Shown here: in pieces, positions 33,729-46,042 of the stretch
How positions within the stretch are numbered: the first letter of the stretch is position 1
How the letters are laid out: every line of letters begins with the position of its first letter
Assembly: GCA_963680875.1 (NCBI GenBank)
Contig: OY804577.1
Location: forward strand, 102,125,906-102,189,905
Source: Bathymodiolus brooksi
Taxonomy: Eukaryota; Mollusca; Bivalvia; Mytilida; Modiolidae
Length of the DNA: 64,000 bases
Direction: 5' to 3'
Program-made: the position numbers and the translations under genes
Notes under the pieces: generated by a model
The model's database searches: none
Told to the model about the DNA's origin: nothing
The model's input: the letters and a program-made list of their open reading frames with translations, nothing else

Positions 33729-34252
33729 CCGCTTAATGTCACAGGTAAATCATCTCCTGCGTAAATCTGTTACATGTACATCTGAAATGTTCAACTACAT
33801 AAAGACATGGTGATCGGTGTTATTCTTCTTCGGTCAGATATGGCTAAGTAGTGACCTGAATATAGACCAGATAATTCGATATGTCATTAACGGAATCATT
33901 GGAGCACTGTGCACGCTATCGGACTATAACACAGAAGCACTAGGTTAACACCTATCAGATCATCGATTTAAACTAGAATTACGATACTACGACAAGGGTA
34001 TATGAATACAAGATCACTGTCAATCTTCAGAGATCCCCATATTGTTGCATCTTGGGAAACCTTGATGATAAATGGGATGTTGTTCCAGTTGACAAAGCAT
34101 CTATGAAATAGTAAATGTATGTAGAGCACTTTATGTTGAAAGTTTGATAAATAAAAAGTGCACTACTAATAAACAACTCTATGAAGGAAATACATTTTCG
34201 GAAATCATGAATATATTTCTAGCAGTAATAGAAACAATGAATACTTTTGCAT

Positions 34253-34430
34253 TCTTTTCTGGGGTCGTGATTGCATGGTAGTTTTACAACTACCCATGCA
34301 ATCAATGCCTATCATAACTAAATTTGTGAGTGTTGGTCGTTTTCTCCGTGTACTCCGGTTCCCTCCACCAATAAAAGTGACCGCCACGATATAGCTGAAA
34401 TATTGTTGAAAGTTGCGTTAAGCACCTAAA
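34253..34430 (+). repeat. SINE family B, internally deleted copy
   Basis: Head GGGGTCGTGATTGCATGGTA, body TCTCCGTGTACTCCGGTTCC and CACCAATAAAAGTGACC, tail GATATAGCTGAAATATTGTT. The segment with TACTCGATACAACATT between head and body is missing. Confidence 0.7.
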
Positions 34431-34569
34431 CCCTAACCCTATATGCTTTTTCTGTATTGGATATCAAATGAAAACAGTTGTTTGTAGTTGGATCATCCAG
34501 ATCTTCTATCATCCTTATATCTTCCTTCTGTACTGCCAATAGTCAGATGGTGTGCATCAAATATATTTT

Positions 34570-34692
34570 GAATCAAATATATTGTGACATACAGTGGTGT
34601 GAATCAAGCATATTGTGACATACAGTGGTGTGAATCAAACATATTGTGACATACAGTGGTTTGAATCAAACATATTGTGACATATAGAGGAG
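34570..34692. repeat. Tandem array, 31-bp unit, 4 copies
   Basis: GAATCAAACATATTGTGACA repeats at 34570, 34601, 34632 and 34663, each followed by TACAGTGGTGT or a variant. Confidence 0.9.
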
Positions 34693-34856
34693 AACTGGGC
34701 AGCTTTCCATTTCTATACAACATATTAATAAACATGATAAAATATTGGTGCTACTTGGTAAAAGAAAATAAATCAAACAAATTACTTATTAGTGCCCTAA
34801 ATTTGGCTTCAGATATGGAAAAGAAAAATAAAGATTCATGACTAAGTTGTATTCGA

Positions 34857-35209
34857 TTGATATTTAAATATTTAGAATTAGAAAATTTATACAAAAATTA
34901 TACTAATATTTCAACTAACAAGAAAATGCAAATTGTTAAAAAGAAGTTGAGTAAAATTTTTATTGATCAATATAAGGAAAGTCTAAACTCTGAAGCTAAC
35001 AAACAAGGTAATATGGGAAACAAACTTAGAACATATAGAAAATTTAAAAACTTATTTAAGTTTGAAGAATATTTACAATTTGGTTCTAAGACAGAACAAC
35101 AAACATATACAACATTTAGAATAAGTGTCCATGATTTAAGAATAGAAAGAGGCAGGTATGAAGGTTTGAAGGTTGAAGATAGAATTTGTTACAGTAAACA
35201 CGTGTATAT
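34857..35209 (+). pseudogene. LINE ORF2 C-terminal relic
   Basis: The plus frame contains a Lys-rich start, then NKLRTYRKFKNLFKFEEYL, TTFRISVHDLRIERGRY and DRICYSK. The chain KLRTYxxFK ... FExYL ... RISxHxLxIExGRY ... RxC is what I know from the C-terminal region of LINE ORF2 proteins in aquatic animals, just before the terminal Cys/His segment. The reverse transcriptase and endonuclease are absent. It joins directly onto a 3' tail copy of the other retroelement at about 35215, after which the same frame continues only by chance. Confidence 0.65.
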
Positions 35210-35224
35210 GTTATACGTATTTTT

Positions 35225-35510
35225 AGTTTTTGTGTTGTCCTATTATGTGTCTATACGTTCTGAGTTCCGTGTTTTGAAGTCGGTTACGATTTCCACATAA
35301 AACGATGTTCGTCTTTACTTCCAGTTCTTTGTAGAAGGGTTCATGTGTTGTTTACGTTATTTCTGTTTGCTTAGGGATAGTTGTGTGCAGCATACTGTGT
35401 TGTGGTTTTTGCTTTGTTTGTCTTTTGTCTTGTGTCTTGTGTTGCCAGTTTCTCTGGATTGTCCATTTTTGATTTTCTCTTCGGTATTCTCTGACGTTTA
35501 TTTAGTTTTA
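35225..35510 (+). repeat. 3' tail of reverse-transcriptase element, subfamily 2
   Basis: GTGTCTATACGTTCTGAGTT, TTCTTTGTAGAAGGGTTCATG, then CAGTTTCTCTGGATTGTCCA. Confidence 0.7.
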
Positions 35511-35519
35511 GCAAATGAT

Positions 35520-36300
35520 AAACTGTATGAAATAACAATGATTCACGGGAAAAATATACATTTGTCGAATGTTTTATTTTTTGTTTAGTTATATGTTATA
35601 TTCATTGCATTTGGTGGTTGACAATTGATTATAATCTTTACAACTGATGAAATGGAATTAATCTGATGTTTCATAATAAACATAATAACCTTTAGATTTA
35701 CATCTTGCCACTAAAACCCTTGATATCGGCGACCACTAAAATCTTGAAAATTTTCAAATACAACGAATACAATTAGGTCTACTTCATACTTAGGCTTTTT
35801 TTCTCAGGGTAAATTTATCATTTGATCTCCTATTGTAATTTCTGTTCTCTGTACTTGGTATTTAATTATTGACTTGATTACAATATGCTTGGTATGTTAT
35901 CTGTTATACTATAAACAATTTAATTGTTGAATGACAACATTCTAATGACTTACATAAAGTGAATGAACAAGTAAAAAGTGTCAGGGAGATGAACATGATA
36001 CACTTCTCTCGTAATACATGTCCAATCTCAGAATTGTTTTACCTATTGTACGACTATGATAGTACAAACAACTATTTAGATTTTTACTTAAAATGATACA
36101 TTTTGGATATTTTTATTCCCCTAGCTTGGTAGCTCTACAGTCTTATAAATATTTCCGTCGTCATCACTTTCTTAATTTCTTTATAAATGTCTGTGATGTC
36201 GTTTGTTCCACTGTTAGTAGAGAAAAATAATACTCGCGCTTGCACATTTGGAATGGACCACTGCGTAAATTTTGAAAAATTCAAACATATGTCTTTTACA
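35520..36300. other. AT-rich stretch, nothing recognised
   Basis: No convincing exon or repeat. Confidence 0.35.
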
Positions 36301-36319
36301 TGCAAGTTCAATTTAAACA

Positions 36320-36520
36320 AAAGTTAGAGAAACTCGAAAGGGCAATCAAGAATGGGCAATCCAGAGACACTGGCAACATTTGTTATACAAGACACAGGAC
36401 GAAGACAAACAAAATAAAACATACAACACAGAAAACGAAAAAGAGGAGCAACACGGATCCCACCGAAATCCGGGGGTGCACCCAAGTGCTCGCAAACGGT
36501 CAGCAGTTCATGCATCTTAT
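36320..36520 (-). repeat. 3' tail of reverse-transcriptase element
   Basis: GGGCAATCAAGAATGGGCAA, CCAGAGACACTGGCAACATT, GAGCAACACGGATCCCACC, then GTGCACCCAAGTGCTCGC, all in reverse order of the family. Confidence 0.7.
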
Positions 36521-36679
36521 AAGACAACCTGAACGTCGTTTCTAAACACACTAGATCCAATAAGTACTGTCCGTCCAATTCTAAAGACAGATAGAACCTT
36601 CCAAGAATTTCATTCAACATATCAAATCTTCGTTTGTGTTCGGTATATCTCTTCGAATGTTCCAGTAACTCGACGTACT

Positions 36680-36680
36680 C

Positions 36681-36706
<26 letters not shown>
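36680..36706. repeat. (CT)n microsatellite
   Basis: About 13 CT dinucleotides. Confidence 0.9.
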
Positions 36707-36712
<6 letters not shown>

Positions 36713-36734
36713 TTATCAACGCTTAATCCACGTT

Positions 36735-37125
36735 TGGTGAAGGTTATACCCGTAACGCGTCGTACGTACTAAATTTGATATCTATATTTTGTAGCTACTA
36801 TCATTTGGGTCTATATCTATGATGGTGAACTATTAGTCCTTGAGGGTAGCATTTTCCCAGTAGTCAGTGTTTTGGCATTTGCACGATTCTTCATGAAATT
36901 TCCACTTCCTTAATAATGTAATTAGTATTAAAACTGAGTTTCTCCTCCCTCAATCATATACGGCCTTATCCGATTTGGCTCTCCTGTTAAGGCCCTTTAG
37001 TTTTCCTGCTCCCAAAGACTTTTGAATTATTTGGCTTTCCAAACTTTCGACTTTGGGCGTAACCGATGAAGATTATTCCTGTAACGTGTCGTGCGCACTA
37101 AATTTGATATCTACATTTCATCAAG
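36735..37125 (+). repeat. Dispersed repeat R, a fragment and a fuller copy
   Basis: A short fragment at 36735-36795 (GGTGAAGGTTATACCCG, GTCGTACGTACTAAATTTGA). A longer copy at about 36945-37125 (GCTCCCAAAGACTTTTGAAT, ACGTGTCGTGCGCACTAAAT). Between them lies GTAGTCAGTGTTTTGGCAT, also found at the end of the foldback at 47372. Confidence 0.65.
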
Positions 37126-37404
37126 ATTGAAGGTTCAATCATAAAGGGATATGATGGTTTATTCACACGGCTTACATTATGAGTAGCAGAGCAGTTGCAC
37201 AATTTGACAACATAATTCCAAGATTCTATAAGCAGGCAAGGAATACCAGAAAAAGTTTCCTACAGCAATGGCGCAAACCTTGTTAGCGGCGAAATTGAGC
37301 TTCGGCAATTTATTTACAACGTAACTATATATTTTCACATAAAACTATTCAATGAACTTTCAATCCGCCATATATAAGATTTCGAGGTAGTGTTTGGAAA
37401 TTAA

Positions 37405-37660
37405 AAACGTAGATATCAAATTTAGTACGCACGACACGTTTCTGGAATAACCTTCATTAGGTACGCTCAAAATCAAAAGATTGGAAAGTCAAATAATTTT
37501 AAGTTTGGGAGCAATAAAACCAATGGACCTAAACAGGATAGCCAAAATCGGTTAAGGTCACCTATGTCTGCGGAGGGAGGAGAACCTTAGTTTTATTAAT
37601 AATTACATTACTTAGCAACTGTAAAGTTCAGTAATAAACATAACTAATAAACCATCTCAG
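37405..37660 (-). repeat. Dispersed repeat R, inverted, well preserved
   Basis: AACGTAGATATCAAATTTAG, GACACGTTTCTGGAATAACC, AGGTACGCTCAAAATCAAAA, GGGAGCAATAAAACCAATGG. It ends near ACTGTAAAGTTCAGTAATAA. Confidence 0.75.
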
Positions 37661-37724
37661 TTCCAAAACACTGAATACTGGGCGGATGATACACTCCACC
37701 AGCAGAAGTTTTAACCCAGTGATA

Positions 37725-37880
37725 GTAATTAAAAACGTAGAAATCAAATTTAGTGCGGACGACACGTCTCAGGAATACATGTACCCTTCATCATGGTACA
37801 CTCAAAATCGAAAGATTGGGAAGTCGAATAATGCTTTGGGAGCAATAAAACCAAAGGATCAAAACAGACCTAAAAAGAAT
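37725..37880 (-). repeat. Dispersed repeat R, second inverted copy
   Basis: AAAAACGTAGAAATCAAATT, GACGACACGTCTCAGGAATA, GGTACACTCAAAATCGAAAG. It follows the copy at 37405-37660 directly, separated by AAAACACTGAATACTGGGCG. Confidence 0.7.
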
Positions 37881-37995
37881 GATTCGCACAACACGCATAA
37901 AAGAGCAAACACATAATTATTTACGTAGCTGAAGGAACAACTTACACTAATAAGCAATGACACAAGAGAAGCACTTGCTCATACTCATACATTTT

Positions 37996-38306
37996 GATAA
38001 TTGAAATGTATGATTTGATTTGTTTTGATTTTTGGTGTTTCATCACTTTCAGCAATATTTCAGCTATATCATGGCGACCAGTTTTAGTGGTGGAAGAAGC
38101 CGGAGTACCCTGAGAGAACCACCGACCATGGGCAAACAACTGGTAAACGTTATCACTTGCGGCTGCGAGTCGAGTGCACTTTGTTTTGTAATTTACAATG
38201 CCGGGCACGAACCCACGCCGTATTGATGATAGGCTTGCACAAGTTGTTAGGTAATCCAACTACCTAGCTCATTGAGCCACACGGTCCCTCTAAATGAATT
38301 GAAATG
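37996..38306 (-). repeat. tRNA-derived SINE, family A, full length
   Basis: The body is about 38010-38290, with reversed tail GGTGTTTCATCACTTTCAGC, reversed body CGGCTGCGAGTCGAGTGCAC, reversed B-box GGGCACGAACCCACG and reversed head TAATCCAACTACCTAGCTCA. A direct repeat AATTGAAATG lies at both ends (about 37999 and 38297). Confidence 0.85.
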
Positions 38307-38309
38307 GAT

Positions 38310-38870
38310 ATCAGTTCAAAAACACCAATGGTACTTTCAAGGAAAAAGATAGATGGTTGAGACCGGTAGATTGCATAACAACAATAAAAATAATGTTGGA
38401 GAAATGACTACGAGAATACATTCCAACATTATGGCGACGAGATAACTGTCAAAGGAAGCGACAAGATATAAAAATAAAGTGCATGTACATCGTAATTATT
38501 ACAGATGACGAGATGCCTAAAGGAATTGGTTATTGATGTTGTCGTAATAGGTTTGTACGCAGTTGATTGTTCAAAACTATAGTCAGTCACGCGTAGTACG
38601 ACAAATCACAATCCATTGCTAGCTTGAATTGTACACCTTACATTGTAGAACAACTAAATTAATGTACAGTTGAAATAGTTACCTTGAGAATATTTCATTG
38701 TAGGGAGTGTAAGGAATACAAAATATACACTGTAAATTGTATATACATTCCCTAAATACTTCATAATGTTGAATATGTCATTATATTAATTTGGCGTAAC
38801 ATAATCCAAGTCATTATGCCGACCATGAACATTACTTTAAAATTACCACTAGGAATCCTTTGTTCTGAAA
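38310..38870. other. Stretch without recognised features
   Basis: Short frames only. Confidence 0.35.
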
Positions 38871-38879
38871 TTCCTTGTT

Positions 38880-39040
38880 GGCATCAAGAAAATACCAACA
38901 GTCGATATAGATATCCGGTGTCATCCTTTGGAGTTGTCTTGCTACCAAAGCCTTGCATTATTTGACTTCCCAATATTTTGCTTTGAACGTACATGATGAA
39001 GGTTATGTCAAAAACGTGCCATGTGCACTAAATGATTTTA
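38880..39040 (+). repeat. Dispersed repeat R, partial
   Basis: CTACCAAAGCCTTGCATTAT, GAACGTACATGATGAAGGTT, AACGTGCCATGTGCACTAAAT. Confidence 0.6.
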
Positions 39041-39559
39041 ATGTCGTACATCACAATTATATCCATTCATCAAGAAAAGAAAGACAATCCAATTTTACCA
39101 TATATCGTGTATCTCATAATCATTAGTTCATTAGCTAATTCATTGGCACGAGATAAGCTCATTTACTTGATACATATTTTACAACTGATGTTACAGATAA
39201 AAAATGTTAATCGGTATCCAATCATCAACGTCTGAATGATTTATTTTATATTGAAACGTTGATTACCAAATCCAGGAAAAACTTTCATAACTGTTGACAA
39301 AGTAATAAATGAGATAATTTGACTGTTTTAATACTAAGACTCATGAAATTCTAGATACATGTTGAGCAAAGTTATTAGATTCATTGTCTTCCACCATGTA
39401 GTCATCGTCAGATTTAATAACATAGTCATGCAAATTGGCATGGTGTGCTACCGGAATAGCCTTCATCAGTCAAAAGATTGGAAGTCAAATATTTTAAATA
39501 TGTTTGGGAGGAAGAGAAACAAAAGTTGCCGTTGTCTTTTTTTGATAATAATCACATTA

Positions 39560-40245
39560 TTAGTTGCTTTTACAATATGTATTTAACGTCATTTCTAATC
39601 AAATATTCTTTATAACATATAATTATAATCACAACTAGCATAATATCAGTTGGCTTTCTAATGTGGTGAGGAACCGTGGACATGGTTATATCTAATTGCT
39701 AAATTGTTAAATTAAGATATGTTCAAAGCTATTATGTAAATTTGTAGAATAATATTAAAAAACAATAGAAGGAAATGTACGTGTGTTAACAGTTCTATTT
39801 GTGAAATCAGTGAAACAACATGAATAAATCAATCGTCAAATGCAAGCACGTAGTTCAGCACTTTATCAATTTGAATTTGTTGAGTGTTGTTTCTTTTCCT
39901 ATTTGAAATTGCTAAAATTGTTTTAAAACGATAAATTTTAAGATGTACATATTTGTTTAATTGACTAATGTACATTACCCTTTTGAGATAATACAATTTT
40001 ATTATATCAACAATAGATAATGAGAACAATTATCAAAAATAAAAGTTCAAACAGTAATTTCACCGATATCAACAAGCAAACAATCACCTCTCATTTCAAA
40101 TCATTGAACACATAAAAGGACCATGGCATATGAAGTTAGAAATAAAGGTCCTGGCTAAGGACAGGCTCATAAATGTGACCCAATTAAACCGGTTAATAGG
40201 GTCCCAGTCCTCACCTCTTGTTAACTGGATCTCTAACGGCAATAT
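39560..40245. other. AT-rich stretch without recognised features
   Basis: No exon or repeat family recognised. Confidence 0.35.
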
Positions 40246-40249
40246 ATAT

Positions 40250-40251
<2 letters not shown>

Positions 40252-40299
<48 letters not shown>
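40252..40299. repeat. (TA)n microsatellite
   Basis: About 24 TA dinucleotides with one extra T near the start. Confidence 0.95.
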
Positions 40300-40301
<2 letters not shown>

Positions 40302-40466
40302 GCACATATCCGCTTCCATTCTAAAAGACAACACACTAAGACAAAAATGAAAGATAACATGAACAATGACAGTAACAATAGCCGGGTCAATGAATGTTCG
40401 TAGTTATCTGACTATTAGCTAACCAGGTATTTTGATAGATGAACGTTGGATAGCGACAAGCTATCT

Positions 40467-40467
<1 letters not shown>

Positions 40468-40534
<67 letters not shown>
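40468..40534. repeat. (GAT)n microsatellite
   Basis: About 22 GAT/ATG triplets interrupted once near 40501. The opposite strand reads as His and Ser runs, which are not a gene. Confidence 0.95.
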
Positions 40535-40629
40535 CAATTTTAACTAGATCAACACGCTGAGCTGAATATTTATTGTCCACAGATAACCAAGTATGTAGCC
40601 AAGTCTGTTGAGTGGTAAAGATACAATAA

Positions 40630-40675
40630 AATGAAAAGCAAACATACCACACTGTTGGAACAGTGTCAACATTCA
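40630..40675 (-). repeat. Single monomer related to the 34-bp minisatellite
   Basis: The minus strand reads GACACTGTTCCAACAGTGTG, then GTATGTTTGCTTTTCATT. This parallels the minisatellite unit (GGAACTGTTCCATCAGTATG, GTCTGTTTTGTTTT). Confidence 0.6.
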
Positions 40676-41102
40676 ATCGAAAAAAATCATAGAATCAGAG
40701 GCATATGTTACAGGCATTTCAATAAAAGGTGACGGGGTTAAGCTAGTGTTAGTGAGTTCCTACCATCATCTTTGTAGAATACAATATACAACGCAATACC
40801 ATTTTGTGACATGTTAATTTAATATACCGGTATAGACATTACTAACAAATTAAACCTTTGATTTTAACTGTTCTTTGTATTCTAGTAGATACTAAACCCC
40901 CGTAATTCACGATGACGAACAATAACTTTTTGAGTGGTGAATTTAGCTTAGGTATTATGGTATCTCTTAACATGAAATGTGTTTGACTTTGGTAGTCCAT
41001 TGTAAATGACACAAAGAACTAAGTGTCATTGATTGTATCTCGTAGTGAATTATAGTATACTACACTTTCAAATTACTAAAATAAATCTGTACAACACGCA
41101 AT

Positions 41103-41335
41103 TTTGTTGGGGCGTGATCGTATGATAGTTGGATTTTATAACTACCTGTACATTCAGTGACTATTACCACTAACGTTATGAGTTCGTCATGGCGAGGTGT
41201 ACTCGATACAACATTGTGTGATAAAGTTTGTCAGTGACTTGCGACAGGTCAGTGGTTTCTCCGGGTACTCCGGCTTCCTCCACCAATAAAACTGACCGCC
41301 ACGATATACCTGAAATATTGTTGAATGTGGAAGCA
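41103..41335 (+). repeat. tRNA-derived SINE, family B, near full length
   Basis: Head GGGGCGTGATCGTATGATAG, decayed B-box TATGAGTTCGTCATGGCG, body GTACTCGATACAACATTGTG and GACTTGCGACAGGTCAGTGG, tail CACGATATACCTGAAATATT. Confidence 0.8.
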
Positions 41336-41829
41336 AATTTTCTATTTCTTCTCATTATTTGAATTTCAAACAGACAAACCTGTCTATTTGTTAGATAACT
41401 GCTGATATTTGTTACTGGAATTCTAGAATCCTTGCTGGTGCCTTTTACTTCAAAAATGACTGGCGATTTTGTTTTCTCACGATTGAAAATTTGAATTATC
41501 CCAAATGTCATCATGTTTTGTCATTTTACTGGCAGCTCGGCTGCACATAATTGACAGTTCTATTATCAAGTCTGATTTACTTGGGCAATAACTAACAGCT
41601 TTTTCTCCCGTTTTCTCTACAGCTTCTGTAGATACTTTACACATCGTTATCCATATAATAGTCTTCATAGCAAGAAAAACAATTTTCAACTGAAAAACTT
41701 AATTGTTTATGACATTGAGCATATCATGTACCGTCTATATGTTGTGTGTTATCGCTATGGTAATGCTACGCATGCGTCTGTTTATGTACATCATGTGTGT
41801 TGTGTTGTCCTCTATGGCCATAAATAAAC

Positions 41830-41985
41830 GTTAGATAAAACCTTAGGGGCAATGCAGCATATACAACCAGAGACACAGGCGATATTGGGCTCAAGACACA
41901 GAATGAAGACAAAACACAACATAAAAAACTGAACCGATGAGAAACACGAACCCCACCAAAAATAACAGTGATAAAGTATTGTTCT
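41830..41985 (-). repeat. 3' tail of reverse-transcriptase element, subfamily 2
   Basis: CAGAGACACAGGCGATATTG, AATGAAGACAAAACACAACA, AGAAACACGAACCCCACC. Confidence 0.65.
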
Positions 41986-42002
41986 CAAACACTTCTAAAA
42001 GT

Positions 42003-42655
42003 TCCGTTTCATTACAATAGTATTGCTTAGGAAAGTTTCAGTTTATAGTATTGTTTAGGAAATTTCAGTTGATATTATTGCTTAGGAAAGTTTCAGGTAA
42101 AAATATTGCGTAAGAAAGTTTCAGTTGATAGTATTGCTTAGGAAAGTTTCAGTTGATAGTATTGCTTAATAAAGTTTCAGTTGATAGTATTTCTTAGGAA
42201 GTTTCAGTTGATAGTATTGCTTAGATAAGTTTCAGTTGATAGTATTGCTTAGGAAAGTTTCAGTTGATAGTATTGCTTAGATAAGTTTCAGTTGATAGTA
42301 TTGCTTAGGAAAGTTTTAATTGATAGCATTGGTTATGAACGTTACAGTTGATAGTATTGCTCAGTAAAGTTTCAGTTGATAGTATTGTTCAGTAAAGTTT
42401 CAGTTGATAGTATTGCTTAGGGAAGTTTCAGTTGACAACATTGCTTAGGAACATGTCAGTTGATAGTATTGTTCAGTAAAGTTTCAGTTGATAGTATTGC
42501 TTAGGAAGGTTTTATTTGATAGTATTGCTTAGGAGTTTCAGCTGATAGCATTGGTTAGAAAAGTTTCAGTTGATAGTATTGTTTAGTAAAGTTTCAGTCG
42601 ATTGTATTGTTCATGATATTTCATTTGATAGCATTGCTTAGGAAATATTCAGTTA
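42003..42655. repeat. Tandem array, about 28-bp unit, about 23 copies
   Basis: AGTTTCAGTTGATAGTATTG followed by CTTAGGAA repeats with many single-base variants (TTCAGTAA, CTTAGATA) and some one-base indels. Confidence 0.9.
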
Positions 42656-42659
42656 CATC

Positions 42660-43300
42660 GTGTATTCGAGATAATCACTCGGCGTTCTGGTACTGGGAAA
42701 GCTGTCACACCAAAAAGCAGAAACCCTGATAAACCTCACATTGTGATTTAGGATATAGCATAATATGAAAACATAAATAATGTCATACCATAAACTAAAG
42801 ACAATCAAAGAAGGATGATACTTCTTGATGGATAAAATATGCAAAGGGAATCGGCATACAACATGACATTTTAGATATACCCTTGAAACACTTCAATATT
42901 AAAAATAGCATTATCTTTCATTTTGAAACCTTTTAAATTATTCAACTTACAATTTAAGAATTGAATGTAATCTTTTGTCATTCTATTGGCGTACAATAGC
43001 CTTGAATGAATTAGTTGTGTATGATGCTCGGTACTTCATATACGCATATACGTTTTAAAGCCAAACAAAAAGGCTTTCAATACTTTAAATTATATATTTA
43101 CATTGAATTTAAATTATTATTTGCTTAGATACTCCATATTTTCAGCTGGTGTTATTGTTTGTAGCTATCAGTTTTTAAATACTACTGGCTCATCCATTTC
43201 TATTGTATTTATACATGATTTCTCCACTAGTGCATCTAATTAATTAATGAAGTTGCCCGACAAGATATTCAAGCATATAAATTGTTTTCAACATTGACAA
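42660..43300. other. AT-rich stretch without recognised features
   Basis: Short frames only. Confidence 0.35.
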
Positions 43301-43319
43301 GTTATTTGTGGGTCCTCAT

Positions 43320-43480
43320 TTCTTATGTACGCTATTTGTGCTTGCTTGCCTATAGTGGTGTTTAACACATATTGTGTTACGTTTCTCTTCCTCTTGTGTA
43401 CCCTTTGTTGCCAGTTTATCTTGATTGTCCAATTTCCATTCCCCCTTTGGTATTCTCTAACGTTTATTTGGTATTCTTTT
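43320..43480 (+). repeat. 3' tail fragment of reverse-transcriptase element, subfamily 2
   Basis: TGTACGCTATTTGTGCTTGC, TAGTGGTGTTTAACACATAT, TTTGGTATTCTCTAACGTTT. Confidence 0.65.
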
Positions 43481-43764
43481 TCTGAAAATAATATAAATAT
43501 ACTGGCTCATCTATTTCCATTGTGTTTATACATACATTTCTCCATTATTAATAACTGATGTCATTACTATCAATGATATAACATCAAGGTTACACTTGGA
43601 AATGAAGTTGATTCAACAGTATCAAACATGTAATACTCCAGGGATTACATTGCATGTAGTTAACCATTGTTACTATGTAGGTCTGTCTCCAATTGTAACA
43701 TGTGTTGTCTGTATTTTACCATCAAAACATAGGATGAAATGATATCTGATAAAATTTTATGCAT

Positions 43765-43965
43765 AAAAACGATGTTCGGTTCGTCTTTGTCTCCAGTTGT
43801 TTGTAGGAGGGCTCATGTCTTTTTTATGTTATTTGTGTTTGTTTGCTTACAGTGGTGTCCAACACATGTTGTTTTTTTTTGTTTTTTTCGTCTTGTGTAC
43901 TCTATGTTGCCTGTTTCTCTGGATTGTCCGTCTTTGATTGCCCCCTTCGTTATAACTTTTATTTA
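43765..43965 (+). repeat. 3' tail fragment of reverse-transcriptase element, subfamily 2
   Basis: ACGATGTTCGGTTCGTCTTT, GTTGTTTGTAGGAGGGCTCA, GTGGTGTCCAACACATGTTG, TTTCTCTGGATTGTCCG. Confidence 0.7.
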
Positions 43966-44039
43966 TTATCCATCATCCAATACACATTTTATCCAAAAAC
44001 AAATTAGCAACATACTAAAAAATAAATAAAATCTAAATT

Positions 44040-46042
44040 GTTTTAATTGGTTTTATTTTTGTAAACAACATTGTAATAAAAAAATATAACAACTTATTGA
44101 AATGGTTTCTTTTCACTTCAATCAAATGTGTTCAAAGTATGTCAGCAGTGAAATTTGCACAAAAAAAGTATAAAACGTGAAAAAAACATGTTTATATCAA
44201 AATGTACATTCCATTGTTGTTGTATCAAATGCATGGAAGCATTGAAATTAAGTAGCACCTTCATAATAATAATAAAACATTCAGATATTTACAACGAACA
44301 AAGGTTCCCACTTAAACTAAATGGAATTAATTGTATATCTAATACATGATATCATTATAACCATACATATTATCCTGGAGACTAGTAATTAATAACTGTG
44401 CATGCGGTAGAATCGTAGTGACTATATATATATCTACTTGAATTCACTTTGGTGGAGATAAAGACCCGTGTTTAAATTAATACAAAAAAATCAAACTTTA
44501 AACATGCACAACATTGATTTTTGGTTTTTGTTTAAAAATGACCACGCTTGAAGGTATTAGGTTTTATACTTTTTTTTCAAAAAGCAAATTGAGCAATCTC
44601 TAGCAAGAACATCCATCAATTATAAATGAATGTAACAGTATGTAATCATCGGAGGTCGATGGTATACTGTATACCAAAAGAAGAAGAAAATTTGGTCAAT
44701 GGTTAGTATTATTATAGCAAATTATATCTCTGTCTTTACAATGTAAAAATTGCCAAAATCCATCTCCATATTTAACACTACAAAGGGTTATTGACCTGGT
44801 TTTACTTGTTTTCTTTACAAATCAAAACAACATATTACAACCTGTCATAGCTAGTATTGTATCAATATAAACAATGAATATGTTGTGATGTAATTAAATA
44901 AAAACAGCATATAGCCTGTTATCAACAAAAACTTGCCTCAACCATAGACAAATATCATCCTTTTAGTCAATCATTTATTGATATCAGACTGCAATATCAG
45001 AAGGGATGATATCAATAAATGGTTGATACATGATGTCATATGGGAAAGGTCACATTTAATTGTTTGACAAGTGTTCACTGTATTACATAAAGATATATTG
45101 TTCTCTAGAGGAAAATGTTTCATATTAAATAATTTGACAAATGTTCACAGCATTACAAGAAACAGAAAAATTGTTGTTGCGTGGAAAAGGTCATACATTA
45201 ATTATTTGACAAGTGTTCACATCACTACATAAAAAATATATTGATCTCGAGTAGAAAAGGTCATATTTAATTATCTGACAAATGTTCACAGCACAAAATT
45301 CATTATTGAGCAGCGAAAACACATTTTCAAAATTATTTCATAGAAGGTTAGAGAGAAAAGAAAATGTTATATGACAGAGTCATTTCAAAATTATTTTAGA
45401 ACATTTTGGAGTAGAGAAGTGTAAAAATGCAACAAGGATCAAATGAGCAGAAATAATTTGTGCAAACTTGGACCAAATTGGACCCAGAAAATGTACTTCA
45501 TACACATCAAAAACTGAATACATCACATGAACACATAACTGACTGTTCTTAAGTACTATAATGCCCTTTCTAACAGTATTTTAATAAATACATCTGGAAT
45601 ATATGTACAGATGAGAAACTATCTTATGAAATTCTACCTCATAACAATGTACAATGAGATATGATTCCTTATCTGCTAAAACAGTGACATTAATGTGCTG
45701 ACCTTGTATGATATGATTAATGCGATTGGTGTAGGATAATAAATGGTTCAAAAAGTCTGCAAAAACGTTTTTTGGTAATGTTCCTTTACACTGCCTCAAA
45801 ACATATATACATGGAATACTGCTAAAATTTATACGAACATAATTATTAAAACATAAAACAAAGATTGACAAATTTGTAGCATCTACATTGTATATCAATC
45901 TAAAGACATGCATGAACTTAAATCCATACTTGCAAAAAAAATAATTGCTTTGCAAATGTTAAAAAAATATAAATCATAGCACTATAATAACAAGAGTAAT
46001 CATGAATGAACTCTTTTGGTTTCAACTGTCTTTACTGAAGAT
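44040..46042 (-). other. Probable 3' UTR or flank of gene 2
   Basis: The region lacks the SINEs and retroelement tails found on both sides, which suggests constraint or transcription. A minus-strand AATAAA (plus TTTATT at about 44053) is a possible distal polyadenylation signal. A 124-codon minus frame at 45581-45955 shows no domain and I leave it out. Confidence 0.35.
45036..45295. repeat. Degenerate tandem array, about 72-bp unit, about 4 copies
   Basis: GGTCACATTTAATTGTTTGA, CAAGTGTTCACTGTATTACA and variants recur near 45050, 45116, 45190 and 45258. Each repeat has TTTGACAA(A/G)TGTTCAC. Confidence 0.75.

Noticed and set aside
34418..34440. Telomere-like CCTAAACCCTAACCCTA
   Set aside because: Only two imperfect units at the end of a SINE; not an interstitial telomere array.
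40461..40676. His/Ser-rich minus frame
   Set aside because: Translation of the GAT microsatellite.
45581..45955. 124-codon minus frame
   Set aside because: AT-driven composition, no domain and no splice context; lies in the presumed 3' UTR of gene 2.
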